Source: Clostridiaceae bacterium (GTDB lineage: Bacteria; Bacillota; Clostridia; Lachnospirales; Lachnospiraceae). Taken from it: a DNA stretch of 64,000 nucleotides. Within the stretch, counting starts at the first letter, position 1. Each line of letters begins with the position of its first letter. The translations under genes were made by a program, and so were the position numbers. Positions 34,055 through 43,280 of the stretch are shown one piece after another. Location of the stretch: positions 248,001 to 312,000 of the forward strand of contig CAJSZV010000002.1 in the NCBI GenBank assembly GCA_910574345.1. The letters are read 5' to 3'. The notes under the pieces are model-generated. The model saw nothing but the letters and a program-made list of their open reading frames with translations, ran no database searches and was not told where the DNA came from.

Positions 34055-34203
34055 AGACTGGGAACTGTCACAACCGAACAGGAAGCACAGGGAGAAAGGC
34101 GGAAAAATCTGCTTGTCAGACGGGGAAAATAGTGTTAAGATATTTGAGATATGCGAAAAGCGTGTAAAAGGACGAGACAGAGAACAAAAAGGAGTGTTAT
34201 TTT

Positions 34204-34932
34204 ATGTCAGGACATTCAAAGTTTGCCAACATTAAGCACAAAAAAGAGAGGAATGACGCAGCCAAAGGCAAGGTATTTACCGTCATCGGCCGTGAGATCG
34301 CAGTAGCCGTGAAAGAGGGCGGACCGGACCCGGCCAACAATTCGAAGCTCCGCGATGTGATTGCCAAGGCCAAGGCCAACAACATGCCCAATGATACCAT
34401 TGACAGAGGCATTAAGAAGGCGGCGGGAGATGCGGGTTCCGTGAATTACGAGGTACTTACCTATGAGGGTTACGGCCCCGGCGGCGTGGCCATTATCGTA
34501 GATACATTGACAGACAACAAGAACCGCACGGCGGCCAATGTGAGAAGCGCCTTTACCAAGGGCGGCGGCAACGTAGGAACACCGGGAAGCGTGTCCTATA
34601 TGTTTGATAAGAAAGGTCAGATCATCATCGACAAGGAAGAGTGCGACATGGACCCGGATGAGCTGATGATGCTTGCCCTGGATGCAGGGGCGGAGGACTT
34701 TGCCGAGGAGGAAGACAGCTTTGAGGTCTATACGGACCCTGACGATTTCAGCGTTGTGAGGGAGGCTTTGGAGAAGGAAGGCATTCCCATGATGGAAGCC
34801 GAGGTTACCATGATTCCTCAGACCTGGACGGAACTGACGGACGAAGACGCCATTAAGAAGATGAACCGGATTCTGGACCTGCTCAATGAGGATGATGATG
34901 TGCAGGCAGTGTACCATAACTGGGATGAATAA
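34204..34932 (+). CDS. yebC: YebC/PmpR family transcriptional and translational regulator
   Basis: A 242-residue protein with the highly conserved start [25 protein letters not shown], seen here as [15 protein letters not shown], then the central [19 protein letters not shown] and C-terminal MIPQTWTEL. Members bind DNA in some species, and recent work on the family links them to translation at polyproline stretches; either role is possible here. AAAAAGGAG precedes the ATG. It is monocistronic, with a terminator right after. Confidence 0.96.
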   Translation: MSGHSKFANIKHKKERNDAAKGKVFTVIGREIAVAVKEGGPDPANNSKLRDVIAKAKANNMPNDTIDRGIKKAAGDAGSVNYEVLTYEGYGPGGVAIIVDTLTDNKNRTAANVRSAFTKGGGNVGTPGSVSYMFDKKGQIIIDKEECDMDPDELMMLALDAGAEDFAEEEDSFEVYTDPDDFSVVREALEKEGIPMMEAEVTMIPQTWTELTDEDAIKKMNRILDLLNEDDDVQAVYHNWDE

Positions 34933-34936
34933 ATAT

Positions 34937-34982
34937 AAAAACTCTTTTCTGTCGATTGTCATTGGCGGGAAGGAGTTTTTTA
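34937..34982 (+). terminator. Terminator of yebC
   Basis: AAAAACTCTTTTC at 34937-34949 pairs with GGAAGGAGTTTTT ending at 34980 (13 pairs with two G-U), followed by T. Confidence 0.85.
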
Positions 34983-35059
34983 ATTGGGGGAGGGGGCCTT
35001 GTAAAATCTTCAGAATATGCTAAAATAACCTTGATGCCATATATGGTGAAAGGACAAGC

Positions 35060-35668
35060 ATGGCCAGCAGAAAAGTGTATCTTGTGGACACCGAGAATGT
35101 GGGAAGCGCATGGAAGGAATTACTGCCTCAGAAGAATGTAAAGGATGTGATTATTCTCTTCTATACGGAGCATTCTCCGGGAATCTCTTACGCGGACCTG
35201 AACCTGATACGGGAGTATCCTTCATCCTTTGACATGATTTTATGCTATCCGGGCAAGAACGGGCTGGATTTTCAGATGGTCTCCTACTTAGGCTATCTGA
35301 TCAAGACAGCGCCGAAGTCCGAGTATATCATTGTGTCCAATGATACAGGATATGATGCCGTGGTGAAGTTCTGGAGCGGCAGAGACGTCGAGGTGTCCCG
35401 AAGAAGCAAGGCGGAGCTGACAGCTCCAAAGGAGAGACAGGCGGAAGATGAAGACGTGAAGACAATGCTGAAAGAGGCATTGTCGGAGAACTACCAGACA
35501 GAAGAATACCTGGAAGCAGTCTATCAGATGCTGCGCAATTACAGTGTAAAGCAGCTGCAGGGATTGTATTTTGCTTTACAGAAAGAACTTGGGGCTCAGA
35601 CAGGCATGGAGATATACCGGCAGTTAAAGCCCCAGATAAAAAACATTTATAAAAAGATGCCCAAATGA
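35060..35668 (+). CDS. PIN-like domain protein (probable ribonuclease)
   Basis: A 202-residue protein. The N-terminal 115 residues have the PIN/NYN-like layout of acidic residues: VYLVDTENVG with Asp10 and Glu12, then GLDFQMVSYLGYLI and the IIVSNDTGYDAVVKFW motif. Such domains cut single-stranded RNA with magnesium ions. The C-terminal helical part (about 130-200; EEYLEAVYQMLRNYS) is not recognised. No antitoxin-like gene is adjacent, so it is more likely a housekeeping RNase than a toxin. AAAGGA precedes the ATG. Confidence 0.75.
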   Translation: MASRKVYLVDTENVGSAWKELLPQKNVKDVIILFYTEHSPGISYADLNLIREYPSSFDMILCYPGKNGLDFQMVSYLGYLIKTAPKSEYIIVSNDTGYDAVVKFWSGRDVEVSRRSKAELTAPKERQAEDEDVKTMLKEALSENYQTEEYLEAVYQMLRNYSVKQLQGLYFALQKELGAQTGMEIYRQLKPQIKNIYKKMPK

Positions 35669-35786
35669 CGTATTCCTGCAGACGATGCAGGAAAGGGAAA
35701 CTGAAGGTGAAGTAAATGAGACATATATGGCATCTTTTCTGCTGAATGGAACTGCAAATACAACACACTGGAGGAATCAAATCATT

Positions 35787-36896
35787 ATGCAATATCGTAC
35801 ATTCGGAAAAACAGGTTTAAAGGTATCGGCTCTCGGCTTCGGCTGTATGCGTCTTCCTCTTAAAGAGGACGGAACCATTCATGAGGAGGAGGCAGTGAAC
35901 TGCATCCGCCATGCCATAGATGAAGGGGTCAACTACGTAGATACGGCCTACCCGTATCATGGAGGCGCCAGCGAGACCGTAGTGGGAAAAGCTTTGCAGG
36001 ACGGCTATCGGGAAAAGACATATCTGGCGGACAAGTGCCCTGTGTGGATGTTAAAGGAAGAAGGAGATTTTGACCGCTATCTGGACGAACAGCTTCAAAA
36101 GCTTCAGACAGACCACATTGATTTTTATCTCCTTCACGCCCTGAGCCGGGAGCGGTTTGAGAACGCAGTGAAGAAATTTCATCTGGTGGATAAGATGAAG
36201 GCCGCCAGAGAGGCGGGGAAGATCCGTTATCTGGGCTTCTCCTTCCACGACGAACTGGATGTGTTCAGGGAGATCGTGGATTATACGAAAGAATGGGACT
36301 TCTGCCAGATTCAGTACAATTACATAAACGTAGATTACCAGGCAGGGAGAGAGGGCCTTCGCTACGCCGCAGAGAAAGGGCTGGCAGTGATTGTCATGGA
36401 GCCTCTTCTGGGAGGACGTTTGGCCAGTCTTTCCCATCATGTGGCGGACAAGTTTTCCCCTGAGAAGACAGCAGTAGAACATGCCCTGGATTTTCTTTGG
36501 GATCAAAAAGAAGTGTCCCTGTTGTTAAGCGGGATGAGCGACAGAAAACAGGTGGAGGACAACTTGGTCTACGCAGGAAGATCTTCTGCAGGGATGCTGT
36601 CAGAGGAAGAGAAAAAAGCCTATGAATCGGCAAAAGCCATTTATGACAAGATGTCTATGGTGAACTGCACTGCCTGCGCTTACTGTATGCCCTGTCCTTT
36701 CGGCCTGAACATTCCGGAGATTTTCAAGGCCTACAATGTCTTTGGACTTCTGGGAAAGAACAAGGCGAAAGAGGAGTATGAGAAGCTGGAAGGAAAGGCT
36801 GATCAGTGCCGCGGCTGCCGCCGCTGCGAGAAAGAATGCCCGCAGCATATTAAGATCAGCCAGGTCATGAAAGAAGTGGCAGCGGTTATGGAATAG
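35787..36896 (+). CDS. Aldo/keto reductase with C-terminal 2x[4Fe-4S] ferredoxin domain
   Basis: A 369-residue enzyme. The AKR TIM barrel (about 1-285) keeps the catalytic Asp52 and Tyr in VDTAYPYHGG, the lysine in YLADKCP and the histidine in YLLHALS. The C-terminal part (about 290-365) holds two cysteine sets, NCTACAYCMPCPFGL and CRGCRRCEKECP, for two 4Fe-4S clusters. This fused form is common in anaerobes and may exchange electrons between NAD(P)H or ferredoxin and a carbonyl substrate. The ATG at 35787 lies 11 bases after GGAGGA. Its end overlaps the convergent AraC gene by 11 bases. Confidence 0.92.
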   Translation: MQYRTFGKTGLKVSALGFGCMRLPLKEDGTIHEEEAVNCIRHAIDEGVNYVDTAYPYHGGASETVVGKALQDGYREKTYLADKCPVWMLKEEGDFDRYLDEQLQKLQTDHIDFYLLHALSRERFENAVKKFHLVDKMKAAREAGKIRYLGFSFHDELDVFREIVDYTKEWDFCQIQYNYINVDYQAGREGLRYAAEKGLAVIVMEPLLGGRLASLSHHVADKFSPEKTAVEHALDFLWDQKEVSLLLSGMSDRKQVEDNLVYAGRSSAGMLSEEEKKAYESAKAIYDKMSMVNCTACAYCMPCPFGLNIPEIFKAYNVFGLLGKNKAKEEYEKLEGKADQCRGCRRCEKECPQHIKISQVMKEVAAVME

Positions 36897-37803
36897 ATAC
36901 CTTAACATGCTCCTTCCGATACTGGGAAGGGGTCATCTCAAAGGTTTTCTTAAATGCTTTTAAAAAGCTGGTGTAATCCGTAAAGCCGCAGGCAATGCAG
37001 GCATCCAGCACGGTTTCGCCGGATGCCAGCAGCTCCGCGGCATAGACCAGCCTTTTGCAGGTAAGAAAATTATAGATGGTGCTGCCGGTATAAGACTTAA
37101 ATACACGGGACAGATACCCCTGGCTCACAAAGACAGACTGACGTATCTGTTCCATGGTCAGATCAGGCTCCGTGAAATGCTCATCAATATAATCCACAAC
37201 AGAACTGACCAGATTGTTGGTGATGGGTATCAGCGGGGTGGTCTGTTCCTTAATGGTGTGTTCCAGTTCCATGAAAAGCTCGATCATAAGACAGGGAATC
37301 ACCAGCTCCTGGTACTTGGGGCTTTGGTCCTGGGCATAGAGGGCCCGCTCAAAGAGGTTTCGGAAGATCCAGAAGGTGTTAGGAGAATAATGGATCACCT
37401 GAACCTGCCTGCAGAAGTCAAAGCAGTGTTCCCCGGAAGGAAAACACCGGATGATCTGCTCTAAATATTCCAGAAAAATATGAAGAACGATTCGTTCGTA
37501 CCTCTTAGTACCATCAGGAACCATGGTATGATGGAGAAGCTGGGGCGGGGTGATCACAAGGCTGCCCTTGGGAACAGGATATCGTTTATCTTCCACAACC
37601 AACTCTACATCTCCGTCCAGAATCAGCATAATCTCCACATGATCATGAACATGGGTCAGAAAATTTCCGAATGTAACATCTGTAAAATATAGTAATTCAA
37701 TACCTTCAAAGAAGGGAACCTTCTCAATCACCTTTCCAAATGAGGTGAATTCTGTGCCTCTGTGAACCATAATTCGGTTACAATCTCCCTCTAATTTATC
37801 CAA
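36886..37803 (-). CDS. AraC family regulator with cupin sensor domain
   Basis: A 305-residue regulator: N-terminal cupin-like sensing domain (about 20-160; HVHDHVEIMLILDGDVELVVEDK) and a C-terminal AraC double helix-turn-helix (about 205-300; QGYLSRVFKSYTGSTIYNFL, then IACGFTDYTSFLKAFKKTFEMTPSQYR). It is divergent from a sugar ABC transporter, which is its likely target. Start choice is uncertain: the ATG ending at 37803 has no clear ribosome site, while the ATG ending at 37770 follows GAGGGAGA at a rather long distance. Confidence 0.9.
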   Translation of the reverse strand: MDKLEGDCNRIMVHRGTEFTSFGKVIEKVPFFEGIELLYFTDVTFGNFLTHVHDHVEIMLILDGDVELVVEDKRYPVPKGSLVITPPQLLHHTMVPDGTKRYERIVLHIFLEYLEQIIRCFPSGEHCFDFCRQVQVIHYSPNTFWIFRNLFERALYAQDQSPKYQELVIPCLMIELFMELEHTIKEQTTPLIPITNNLVSSVVDYIDEHFTEPDLTMEQIRQSVFVSQGYLSRVFKSYTGSTIYNFLTCKRLVYAAELLASGETVLDACIACGFTDYTSFLKAFKKTFEMTPSQYRKEHVKVSIP

Positions 37804-37847
37804 ATATTGGTAATGTTGTATAAAAAATTAAATATTAGATTCATTAT

Positions 37848-37871
37848 AATGCCAAAATGCCAAAATGTCAA
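37848..37871 (+). repeat. Three tandem 8-base direct repeats, probable AraC-type operator
   Basis: AATGCCAA at 37848-37855 and 37856-37863 is followed by AATGTCAA at 37864-37871. The array ends three bases before the -35 box of the sugar transporter promoter, the usual place for an AraC-family activator, which binds direct repeats. Confidence 0.6.
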
Positions 37872-37874
37872 AAA

Positions 37875-37903
37875 TTGCAATATTTATATTCTTAAAGTAT
37901 AGG
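37875..37903 (+). promoter_or_regulatory. Promoter of the sugar ABC transporter operon
   Basis: TTGCAA at 37875-37880 and TATAGG at 37898-37903 are 17 bases apart; both are imperfect, as expected for an activator-dependent promoter. Confidence 0.55.
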
Positions 37904-37989
37904 ATTTTTATGGTGTCTTTATGTTAGTCTAAAGACATCAGATTGTGAAACGGCCCATGCCGGTCCATGTAAAAGGAGGAAGAAATCAA

Positions 37990-39000
37990 ATGAGAAAATT
38001 GGGAATGATTATGCTGGCAGGAGTGATGGCAGCAGGTGTTGTAATGGCGGGATGCAATTCGGCGGCGCCCTCATCGGAGACGGCGGCATCAGGCGGGGCA
38101 TCTGCTTCAGGTGAAAAAAAGACCATTTATTTTGTCAGCCTGAAAGTGGGAGGCGCTGCCTGGAGCCAGGCACAGCAGGGATTTGAGGATGCCTGCAAAG
38201 AGCTGGGCTGGGACGGATATTATGTGGCACCCACTACAGCCAACGATTCTTCCCAGATGGCGAACCTGTGCGAGACGGCCATGACAAGCCAGGCGGACGC
38301 CATTTTGGGGCCTTTGTTTGATAAGGACGTGTTTACAGATATTATTAACCGGGCCCACGAGCAGGGAATGCTGGTGGGAACGACCAACACATACTTAGAC
38401 GGAATCGAGGATTTTAACATCGGAACAGATCAGAAGAATATGGGTGTAACCCAGGCGGAAACTTTGATCGATCTGGTAGGAGACAAGCCCTGTAAAGTGG
38501 TGTGGATGAACCAGAATATCAGCGGGACTACGGTTCTGGAGACCTATGACGCATTCTGTGAGACCCTGAAAGGCCATGACAACATTGTGATACACGGCAT
38601 TGAATTTGACGATAACAATCCTACTACGGCGGCGGATAAGATGAACAACTTATGGAAAGCGGATCCTCAGATCAATGCGGTCATCTGCAACGACTCAACG
38701 GGGGCCAGTATGGGCGTGGCTAATTTTATTGAGGAAAATGGTCTTCAGGACGAGTTCTATTCCGTGGGAATTGATGCTTCCGCAGATATTCTCAATTATG
38801 TTATGACAGGGGCCCTGGACTGTACCCTTGATCAGAATTTCTATCGTATGGGATATGAGAGCGTATACATGCTGAAAGATATCTGGGACGGAAAAGAAGT
38901 GGAGAAGAAGGTAGACTCCGGTATGAATCGGGTTACTGCGGACACGGCGGTGGAATACGGGGCTGCCAGAGGATATGAAGTCACTGCCTCCCAAAAGTAA
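37990..39000 (+). CDS. Sugar ABC transporter substrate-binding lipoprotein (RbsB-like)
   Basis: A 336-residue lipoprotein with a signal peptide and lipobox VMAGC (Cys22), a Ser/Ala-rich linker, and a peripla_BP_4-type domain (about 45-330; KTIYFVSLKVGGAAWSQAQQGFEDACKEL in parts, DAILGPLFDKDVF, AVICNDSTGASMGVANFIEE). It resembles ribose, galactose and AI-2 binding proteins; the ligand cannot be named. The ATG at 37990 follows AAAGGAGG. It is first in an operon with permease, ATPase and hydrolase. Confidence 0.92.
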   Translation: MRKLGMIMLAGVMAAGVVMAGCNSAAPSSETAASGGASASGEKKTIYFVSLKVGGAAWSQAQQGFEDACKELGWDGYYVAPTTANDSSQMANLCETAMTSQADAILGPLFDKDVFTDIINRAHEQGMLVGTTNTYLDGIEDFNIGTDQKNMGVTQAETLIDLVGDKPCKVVWMNQNISGTTVLETYDAFCETLKGHDNIVIHGIEFDDNNPTTAADKMNNLWKADPQINAVICNDSTGASMGVANFIEENGLQDEFYSVGIDASADILNYVMTGALDCTLDQNFYRMGYESVYMLKDIWDGKEVEKKVDSGMNRVTADTAVEYGAARGYEVTASQK

Positions 39001-39026
39001 GTTCACAGGAAAGGTGCATAGATCAG

Positions 39027-39992
39027 ATGAAAAATAAAAGTAAAATGACAGCCATGTTCAGCCGCCCGGAGATGGGAGCGGTACTGCCTATCATTGTAAT
39101 GGTAGTAATTATCGGCATGGTGAATCCCAACTTTTTTGCAGTCAGAAATTTAGTGGATGTAGCGCGGGCCACCAGTTATTCCTTTATTATTGCAGCGCCT
39201 CTGACCTGCCTGTTTATCTCCGGCGGTTCCGACCTGTCAGTCAGTGCGGTTACTAATTTAGGCGGCATTGTCTGCGGCTGGGCCATGGCAAGCATGGGAC
39301 TCCCAATTCCCCTGGCTGTCTTAGTCACCCTGGCAGTAGGCGTGGTGTGCGGCCTCATAAAGGCGGGAATCGTGGTAAAATTGTCCCTTCCCCCCTTTAT
39401 TATGACTTTGGGACTGCAGTATGTGATCAACGGATTTGTGCTGGTGAGCACCAACGGACTTCCCATTACAGGATTTTCCGACAGCTTTAAGGTACTGGGG
39501 CAGGGACGGCTTGCAGGGGTGTACTGGACTATTATTATCGCGGTGATCGAAGGGATTTTGATTCATATTATGCTGACCCGCACAAAATTCGGACGCCAGA
39601 TATGCGCGGTAGGAGGCAATCAGGAGACGGCAAAGTTAGCAGGTATTGACGTGAACAAAACACGTACCATCGTGAATGTGCTGGTATCGGTTCTGGCAGC
39701 TTTCTGCGGCATCTGTATGGCCAGCCGGTTTAACAGCGCCCAGACTACCGTGGCTACCGGTACGGAGATGACCATTATGTCATCCGTTATTATCGGAGGA
39801 ACTTCCATGATGGGAGGAAGCGGAACCATTATCGGCTCCCTTTTAGGCTGCCTTCTTCTGGCGGTCATCAACAATGGCCTGGTACTTATGCATGTATCCA
39901 GCTTTTGGCAGAACCTGATCTTTGGAGCGATTCTGATCATTTCCATTATTATTGACAAATACCGCCGTGAAAAGAGCGGAAGTGGACTGTAA
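39027..39992 (+). CDS. Sugar ABC transporter permease (RbsC-like)
   Basis: A 321-residue membrane subunit of the BPD_transp_2 family with about nine or ten helices; SGGSDLSVSAVTNLGGIVCG and GRQICAVGGNQETAKLAGIDV are the family's conserved segments, the latter being the loop that contacts the ATPase. Only one permease gene is present, so the channel should be a homodimer as in the ribose transporter. Confidence 0.94.
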   Translation: MKNKSKMTAMFSRPEMGAVLPIIVMVVIIGMVNPNFFAVRNLVDVARATSYSFIIAAPLTCLFISGGSDLSVSAVTNLGGIVCGWAMASMGLPIPLAVLVTLAVGVVCGLIKAGIVVKLSLPPFIMTLGLQYVINGFVLVSTNGLPITGFSDSFKVLGQGRLAGVYWTIIIAVIEGILIHIMLTRTKFGRQICAVGGNQETAKLAGIDVNKTRTIVNVLVSVLAAFCGICMASRFNSAQTTVATGTEMTIMSSVIIGGTSMMGGSGTIIGSLLGCLLLAVINNGLVLMHVSSFWQNLIFGAILIISIIIDKYRREKSGSGL

Positions 39993-40016
39993 TGGCAGGA
40001 AGGGAGGTTTTAGATC

Positions 40017-41531
40017 ATGAATGAAACCGTACTGGAAATGCGCCATGTGACAAAACGTTTTCCCGGCGTCATTGCCCTTGACGATGTGAACCTGGATCTG
40101 AGAAAAGGAGAAATCCTGGGTATCTGCGGAGAGAACGGCGCGGGAAAATCTACATTGATGAAAGTTCTTTCAGGAAGCTTTGCCAGCCGGGAATATGAAG
40201 GGGAGATCGTCATTGACGGAAAGCCCCAGACCTTTGACAATGTGGCCATGGCTCAGAGTTCCGGCATCGAAATGGTATACCAGGAGATGAATATGATGCT
40301 GGACAGCAGCGTGGCGGAAAATCTGTTTGTGGGGAATCTGCCAGGCAGGAGGGGATGGGTGGATTATAAGACCCTCTATGCCAATACCCGTGAGCTTCTG
40401 AAGCAGGCAGGGCTGGATCTTGATCCAGGGGAATTGGTGCGGCCCTTAAACAGCGGGCAGATGCAGATGCTGAGCCTTATGCGGGCCGTGGCAAAGAAAC
40501 CAAGAATTCTGGTCCTGGATGAGCCGACTACGGCGCTGACCGATTCCGAAGTGGAAATTTTAATGAAACTATTGGGACAATTGAGGGATTCGGGAGTCAG
40601 CTGCATCTACATCAGCCATAAACTGGAGGAAATCTATAAGCTGTGCGACCGTGTGCTGGTTCTTCGGGACGGTCATACTATCTCCTGCTATGATATCGAC
40701 AAGGTAGTGGAAGCTACCCTCATCGAGGAGATGGTAGGGCGGAAGGTGGAAAATCTTTATCCCAAGACTTCCCATGTCTGTGAAGAAGAGGTTCTGAGAG
40801 TGGAACATCTGTCGGTTCCCCATCCCAACATCAGGGGGAAATATATTGTGGAGGACATTTCCTTCAGCTTGAAAAAAGGGGAGATTCTGGGAATCGGCGG
40901 CCTGGTGGGAGCCGGAAGGAGCGAAAGCCTGGGAGCTGTCTTCGGCCAGTATACGAACCATGTGAAAAAAGAAGTGTACATCGAAGGGCAGAAGGTGGAG
41001 ATCAACAGCCCGAAAGATGCCATTGCCAACGGAATCGGATTTGTTACGGAGGAGAGAAAACGAAACGGAATCATCTGGATGTTAAGTATCCGGGAAAATG
41101 TGGCGGTAGCCAGTCTGGACAAGATCACTTCCGGCATGTTCATTGACGGGAAGAAGGAAGAGGAGCAGGTAAAGGAGCTTTCGGATAAGCTCCGCATCAA
41201 AGCCCCAAACCTGGAGACAAAGCTGATTCAGCTGTCCGGCGGCAATCAGCAGAAGGTGATTCTGGCCAAATGGCTGTTGAACAATCCGAAGATTCTCTTT
41301 ATGGACGAGCCAACCAAGGGAATCGATGTAGGAACCAAGGCGGACTTCTATCAGCTTATGAGCGATCTGACAAAACAGGGTGTGTCCATTGTCATGGTCA
41401 GCTCGGATATGCCGGAGCTCATATCCATGAGCGACCGCTGCCTGGTCATCAGCAACGGGCGTATAACTGCGGAGCTTGAGAAGGAACAGATTAACGAGAT
41501 CAACGTGATGCGGGCAGCCATTGCGGAATAG
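40017..41531 (+). CDS. Sugar ABC transporter ATP-binding protein, double ABC domain (RbsA/MglA-like)
   Basis: A 504-residue ATPase with two ABC cassettes. The first (about 1-240) has Walker A GENGAGKST and Walker B ILVLDEPTTALTD; its signature region reads NSGQMQML. The second (about 260-500) has the degenerate P-loop GGLVGAGRSE normal for this class, signature LSGGNQQKV and Walker B ILFMDEPTKGID. AGGGAGG precedes the ATG. It is the engine for the adjacent ribose-type permease. Confidence 0.95.
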   Translation: MNETVLEMRHVTKRFPGVIALDDVNLDLRKGEILGICGENGAGKSTLMKVLSGSFASREYEGEIVIDGKPQTFDNVAMAQSSGIEMVYQEMNMMLDSSVAENLFVGNLPGRRGWVDYKTLYANTRELLKQAGLDLDPGELVRPLNSGQMQMLSLMRAVAKKPRILVLDEPTTALTDSEVEILMKLLGQLRDSGVSCIYISHKLEEIYKLCDRVLVLRDGHTISCYDIDKVVEATLIEEMVGRKVENLYPKTSHVCEEEVLRVEHLSVPHPNIRGKYIVEDISFSLKKGEILGIGGLVGAGRSESLGAVFGQYTNHVKKEVYIEGQKVEINSPKDAIANGIGFVTEERKRNGIIWMLSIRENVAVASLDKITSGMFIDGKKEEEQVKELSDKLRIKAPNLETKLIQLSGGNQQKVILAKWLLNNPKILFMDEPTKGIDVGTKADFYQLMSDLTKQGVSIVMVSSDMPELISMSDRCLVISNGRITAELEKEQINEINVMRAAIAE

Positions 41532-41546
41532 GAAGGGGAACGGATT

Positions 41547-42461
41547 ATGGGAAAAATTGATATCCATCTGCATCTGGGACCAGAGGAGATAAAGCAAAGC
41601 CAAAGGCGGGCGGGAGAGAAGGTGACCTACGCCACAGGCAATATCCCCCATGAGCCTGTGATGAAGATGAGCAGTGCAGGAGATATGGTTCCCCATCTTG
41701 AGGAACTGGGGATCAGCAAAGGAATTATTCTGTCAGGCGGGGAAGAGGATGGCAGAATGGACAACGAGAAGGCGAAGAAAGCGGCAGAGGCTGTTCCGGG
41801 CGTCTATGCATGGATGTGCAATCTGTCGGAGAGGGACCCGGAGACTGTGGAGCAGCGATTGAGAACCTATAAGAACCAGGGAGCCGTGGGTGTGGGAGAA
41901 TTTGCGGTAAACCAGTGGATCGGCTCTCCCTTTATTGAGGCCGTATTTACGGCGGCGGAAACTCTTTCCATGCCCGTTCTGTTCCATATGAGCCCTGAGG
42001 AGGGATTTAATTACGGAGTGGCGGACCGTCCGGGACTTCCTCTTCTGGAAGAGGCTTTGAAAAAACATCCCCGCATGATCTTCATTGGTCACAGCCAGCC
42101 TTTCTGGCATGAGATTACAGGGGACGCAAAGGCTGACCGGATTTCCAGAAACAGCTGGGGAGAGGGGCCGGTGGCGGATGGAGGCCGGCTTGTGTATCTT
42201 CTTGATACCTATCTTAATCTGTACTGCGATCTTTCCGCCAACAGCGGGGGCCATGCCATTATGAGAGATGAGGCCTTTGGCCTGCGGTTTTTGGAAAAGT
42301 TTCAGGACAGGCTTATGTTCGGCACGGATATGTGCAGTGTGGACATGGTATTCCCTCTGGGGAGATGGCTGGATGAAAAGCTGGAAGAGGGAAGGCTTGA
42401 CAAAGAGGTATATGACAAAATCTGTGTAAAAAACGCAGAGAGAATATTCGGGGTTTGGTAA
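41547..42461 (+). CDS. Amidohydrolase-family metal-dependent hydrolase
   Basis: A 304-residue TIM-barrel hydrolase of the amidohydrolase-2 type. It opens with DIHLHLG (metal ligands His7 and His9), has LFHMSP with a central histidine, IFIGHSQPFW, and a late FGTDM with the catalytic aspartate. Members act as decarboxylases, lactonases or amidases. As last gene of the sugar transporter operon, with 15 bases after the ATPase stop, it probably acts on the imported compound, perhaps as a lactonase; no closer assignment is justified. Confidence 0.85.
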   Translation: MGKIDIHLHLGPEEIKQSQRRAGEKVTYATGNIPHEPVMKMSSAGDMVPHLEELGISKGIILSGGEEDGRMDNEKAKKAAEAVPGVYAWMCNLSERDPETVEQRLRTYKNQGAVGVGEFAVNQWIGSPFIEAVFTAAETLSMPVLFHMSPEEGFNYGVADRPGLPLLEEALKKHPRMIFIGHSQPFWHEITGDAKADRISRNSWGEGPVADGGRLVYLLDTYLNLYCDLSANSGGHAIMRDEAFGLRFLEKFQDRLMFGTDMCSVDMVFPLGRWLDEKLEEGRLDKEVYDKICVKNAERIFGVW

Positions 42462-42465
42462 ACAT

Positions 42466-42500
42466 AACAGGGGGACCATGGGCTCCCCCTGTTTGATTTT
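42466..42500. terminator. Terminator between the convergent sugar and TrpXYZ-type operons
   Basis: AACAGGGGGA at 42466-42475 pairs with TCCCCCTGTT at 42484-42493, loop eight bases, then a T-rich tail GATTTT on the plus strand. Confidence 0.75.
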
Positions 42501-42506
42501 ACAAAA

Positions 42507-43280
42507 TTAGTTTCCGCACTCAACACTGATGGCATTGAAGCGTTCCAGCAGATCTTCAATTTTTACAGCGGTTTTTTCCCTGCCGGCTTTGTCCATGACA
42601 GCCTGGCCCTGATGCATCATTAACAGGCGGCTGCCGTAGTCTACGGCATAGCGCAGATTGTGAGTTACCATGATGGTAGTCAGGTGTTTGGATTTCACGA
42701 TCTGATCCGTCAGTTCCATGATGACCTCGGCGGTCTTGGGATCCAAAGCGGCGGTATGCTCATCCAGAATCAGGAATTCGATGGGGGTCATGGCGGACAT
42801 GAGAAGGGCCATGGCCTGCCGCTGTCCTCCGGAGAGAACTCCGACTTTCACATGAAGTTTGTCTTCCAGACCAAGACCTAAGGTTTTTAAGGATTCCCGG
42901 TAACTGTCCACACGTTTTTTGTCCGTGCCGCGGCGCAGATTGAAAGGTTTTCCCTTGTTGTCGGCCAGAGCCATATTTTCCAGAATGGTCATATGAGGGC
43001 AGGTTCCCATGGCCGGGTTCTGGTAGACCCGGCCGATTCTTCTTAAACGCCTGAATTCCGGCATGTGGGTAATGTTTTCCTTTCCTATATATATAGTGCC
43101 GGAATCTACGGGAATGCTTCCGCAGATAATGTTGAGCATGGAGGTTTTTCCTGAGCCGTTGCTTCCCACGACAGAGACAAATTCCCCTTCCTCAATGGAC
43201 AGATTAAAATCCTCAAACAGGCATATCTCATTGACCGTGCCGGTGTTGTAATATTTGTTGATGTTGTTTAGCTTAAGCAT
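42507..43280 (-). CDS. trpZ: Tryptophan-type ABC transporter ATP-binding protein (TrpZ-like)
   Basis: A 257-residue ATPase with Walker A GSNGSGKTS, Q-loop VYQNPAMGTCPHMTILENMALA, signature LSGGQRQAMALLM, Walker B LILDEHTAALDP (histidine replacing the usual proline) and switch VTHNLRYA. The Gln-Asn-Pro-Ala and DEHTAALDP forms are characteristic of the family that works with ABC_sub_bind proteins. It overlaps the permease gene by eight bases and is the last gene of the T-box-controlled operon. The tryptophan assignment comes from the leader, not from this subunit. Confidence 0.88.
   Translation of the reverse strand: MLKLNNINKYYNTGTVNEICLFEDFNLSIEEGEFVSVVGSNGSGKTSMLNIICGSIPVDSGTIYIGKENITHMPEFRRLRRIGRVYQNPAMGTCPHMTILENMALADNKGKPFNLRRGTDKKRVDSYRESLKTLGLGLEDKLHVKVGVLSGGQRQAMALLMSAMTPIEFLILDEHTAALDPKTAEVIMELTDQIVKSKHLTTIMVTHNLRYAVDYGSRLLMMHQGQAVMDKAGREKTAVKIEDLLERFNAISVECGN

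Noticed and set aside
34055-34203. Small coding gene between the MATE gene and yebC
   Set aside because: The frame that spans this gap overlaps the ends of both neighbours and has no ribosome site or conserved features.
35060-35668. PIN-like protein as the toxin of a VapBC pair
   Set aside because: No small antitoxin gene precedes it, and it carries an extra C-terminal helical domain unlike VapC.
37848-37871. Possible start of a CRISPR-like repeat array
   Set aside because: Units are only eight bases and contiguous without spacers; a regulator site or slippage repeat fits better.
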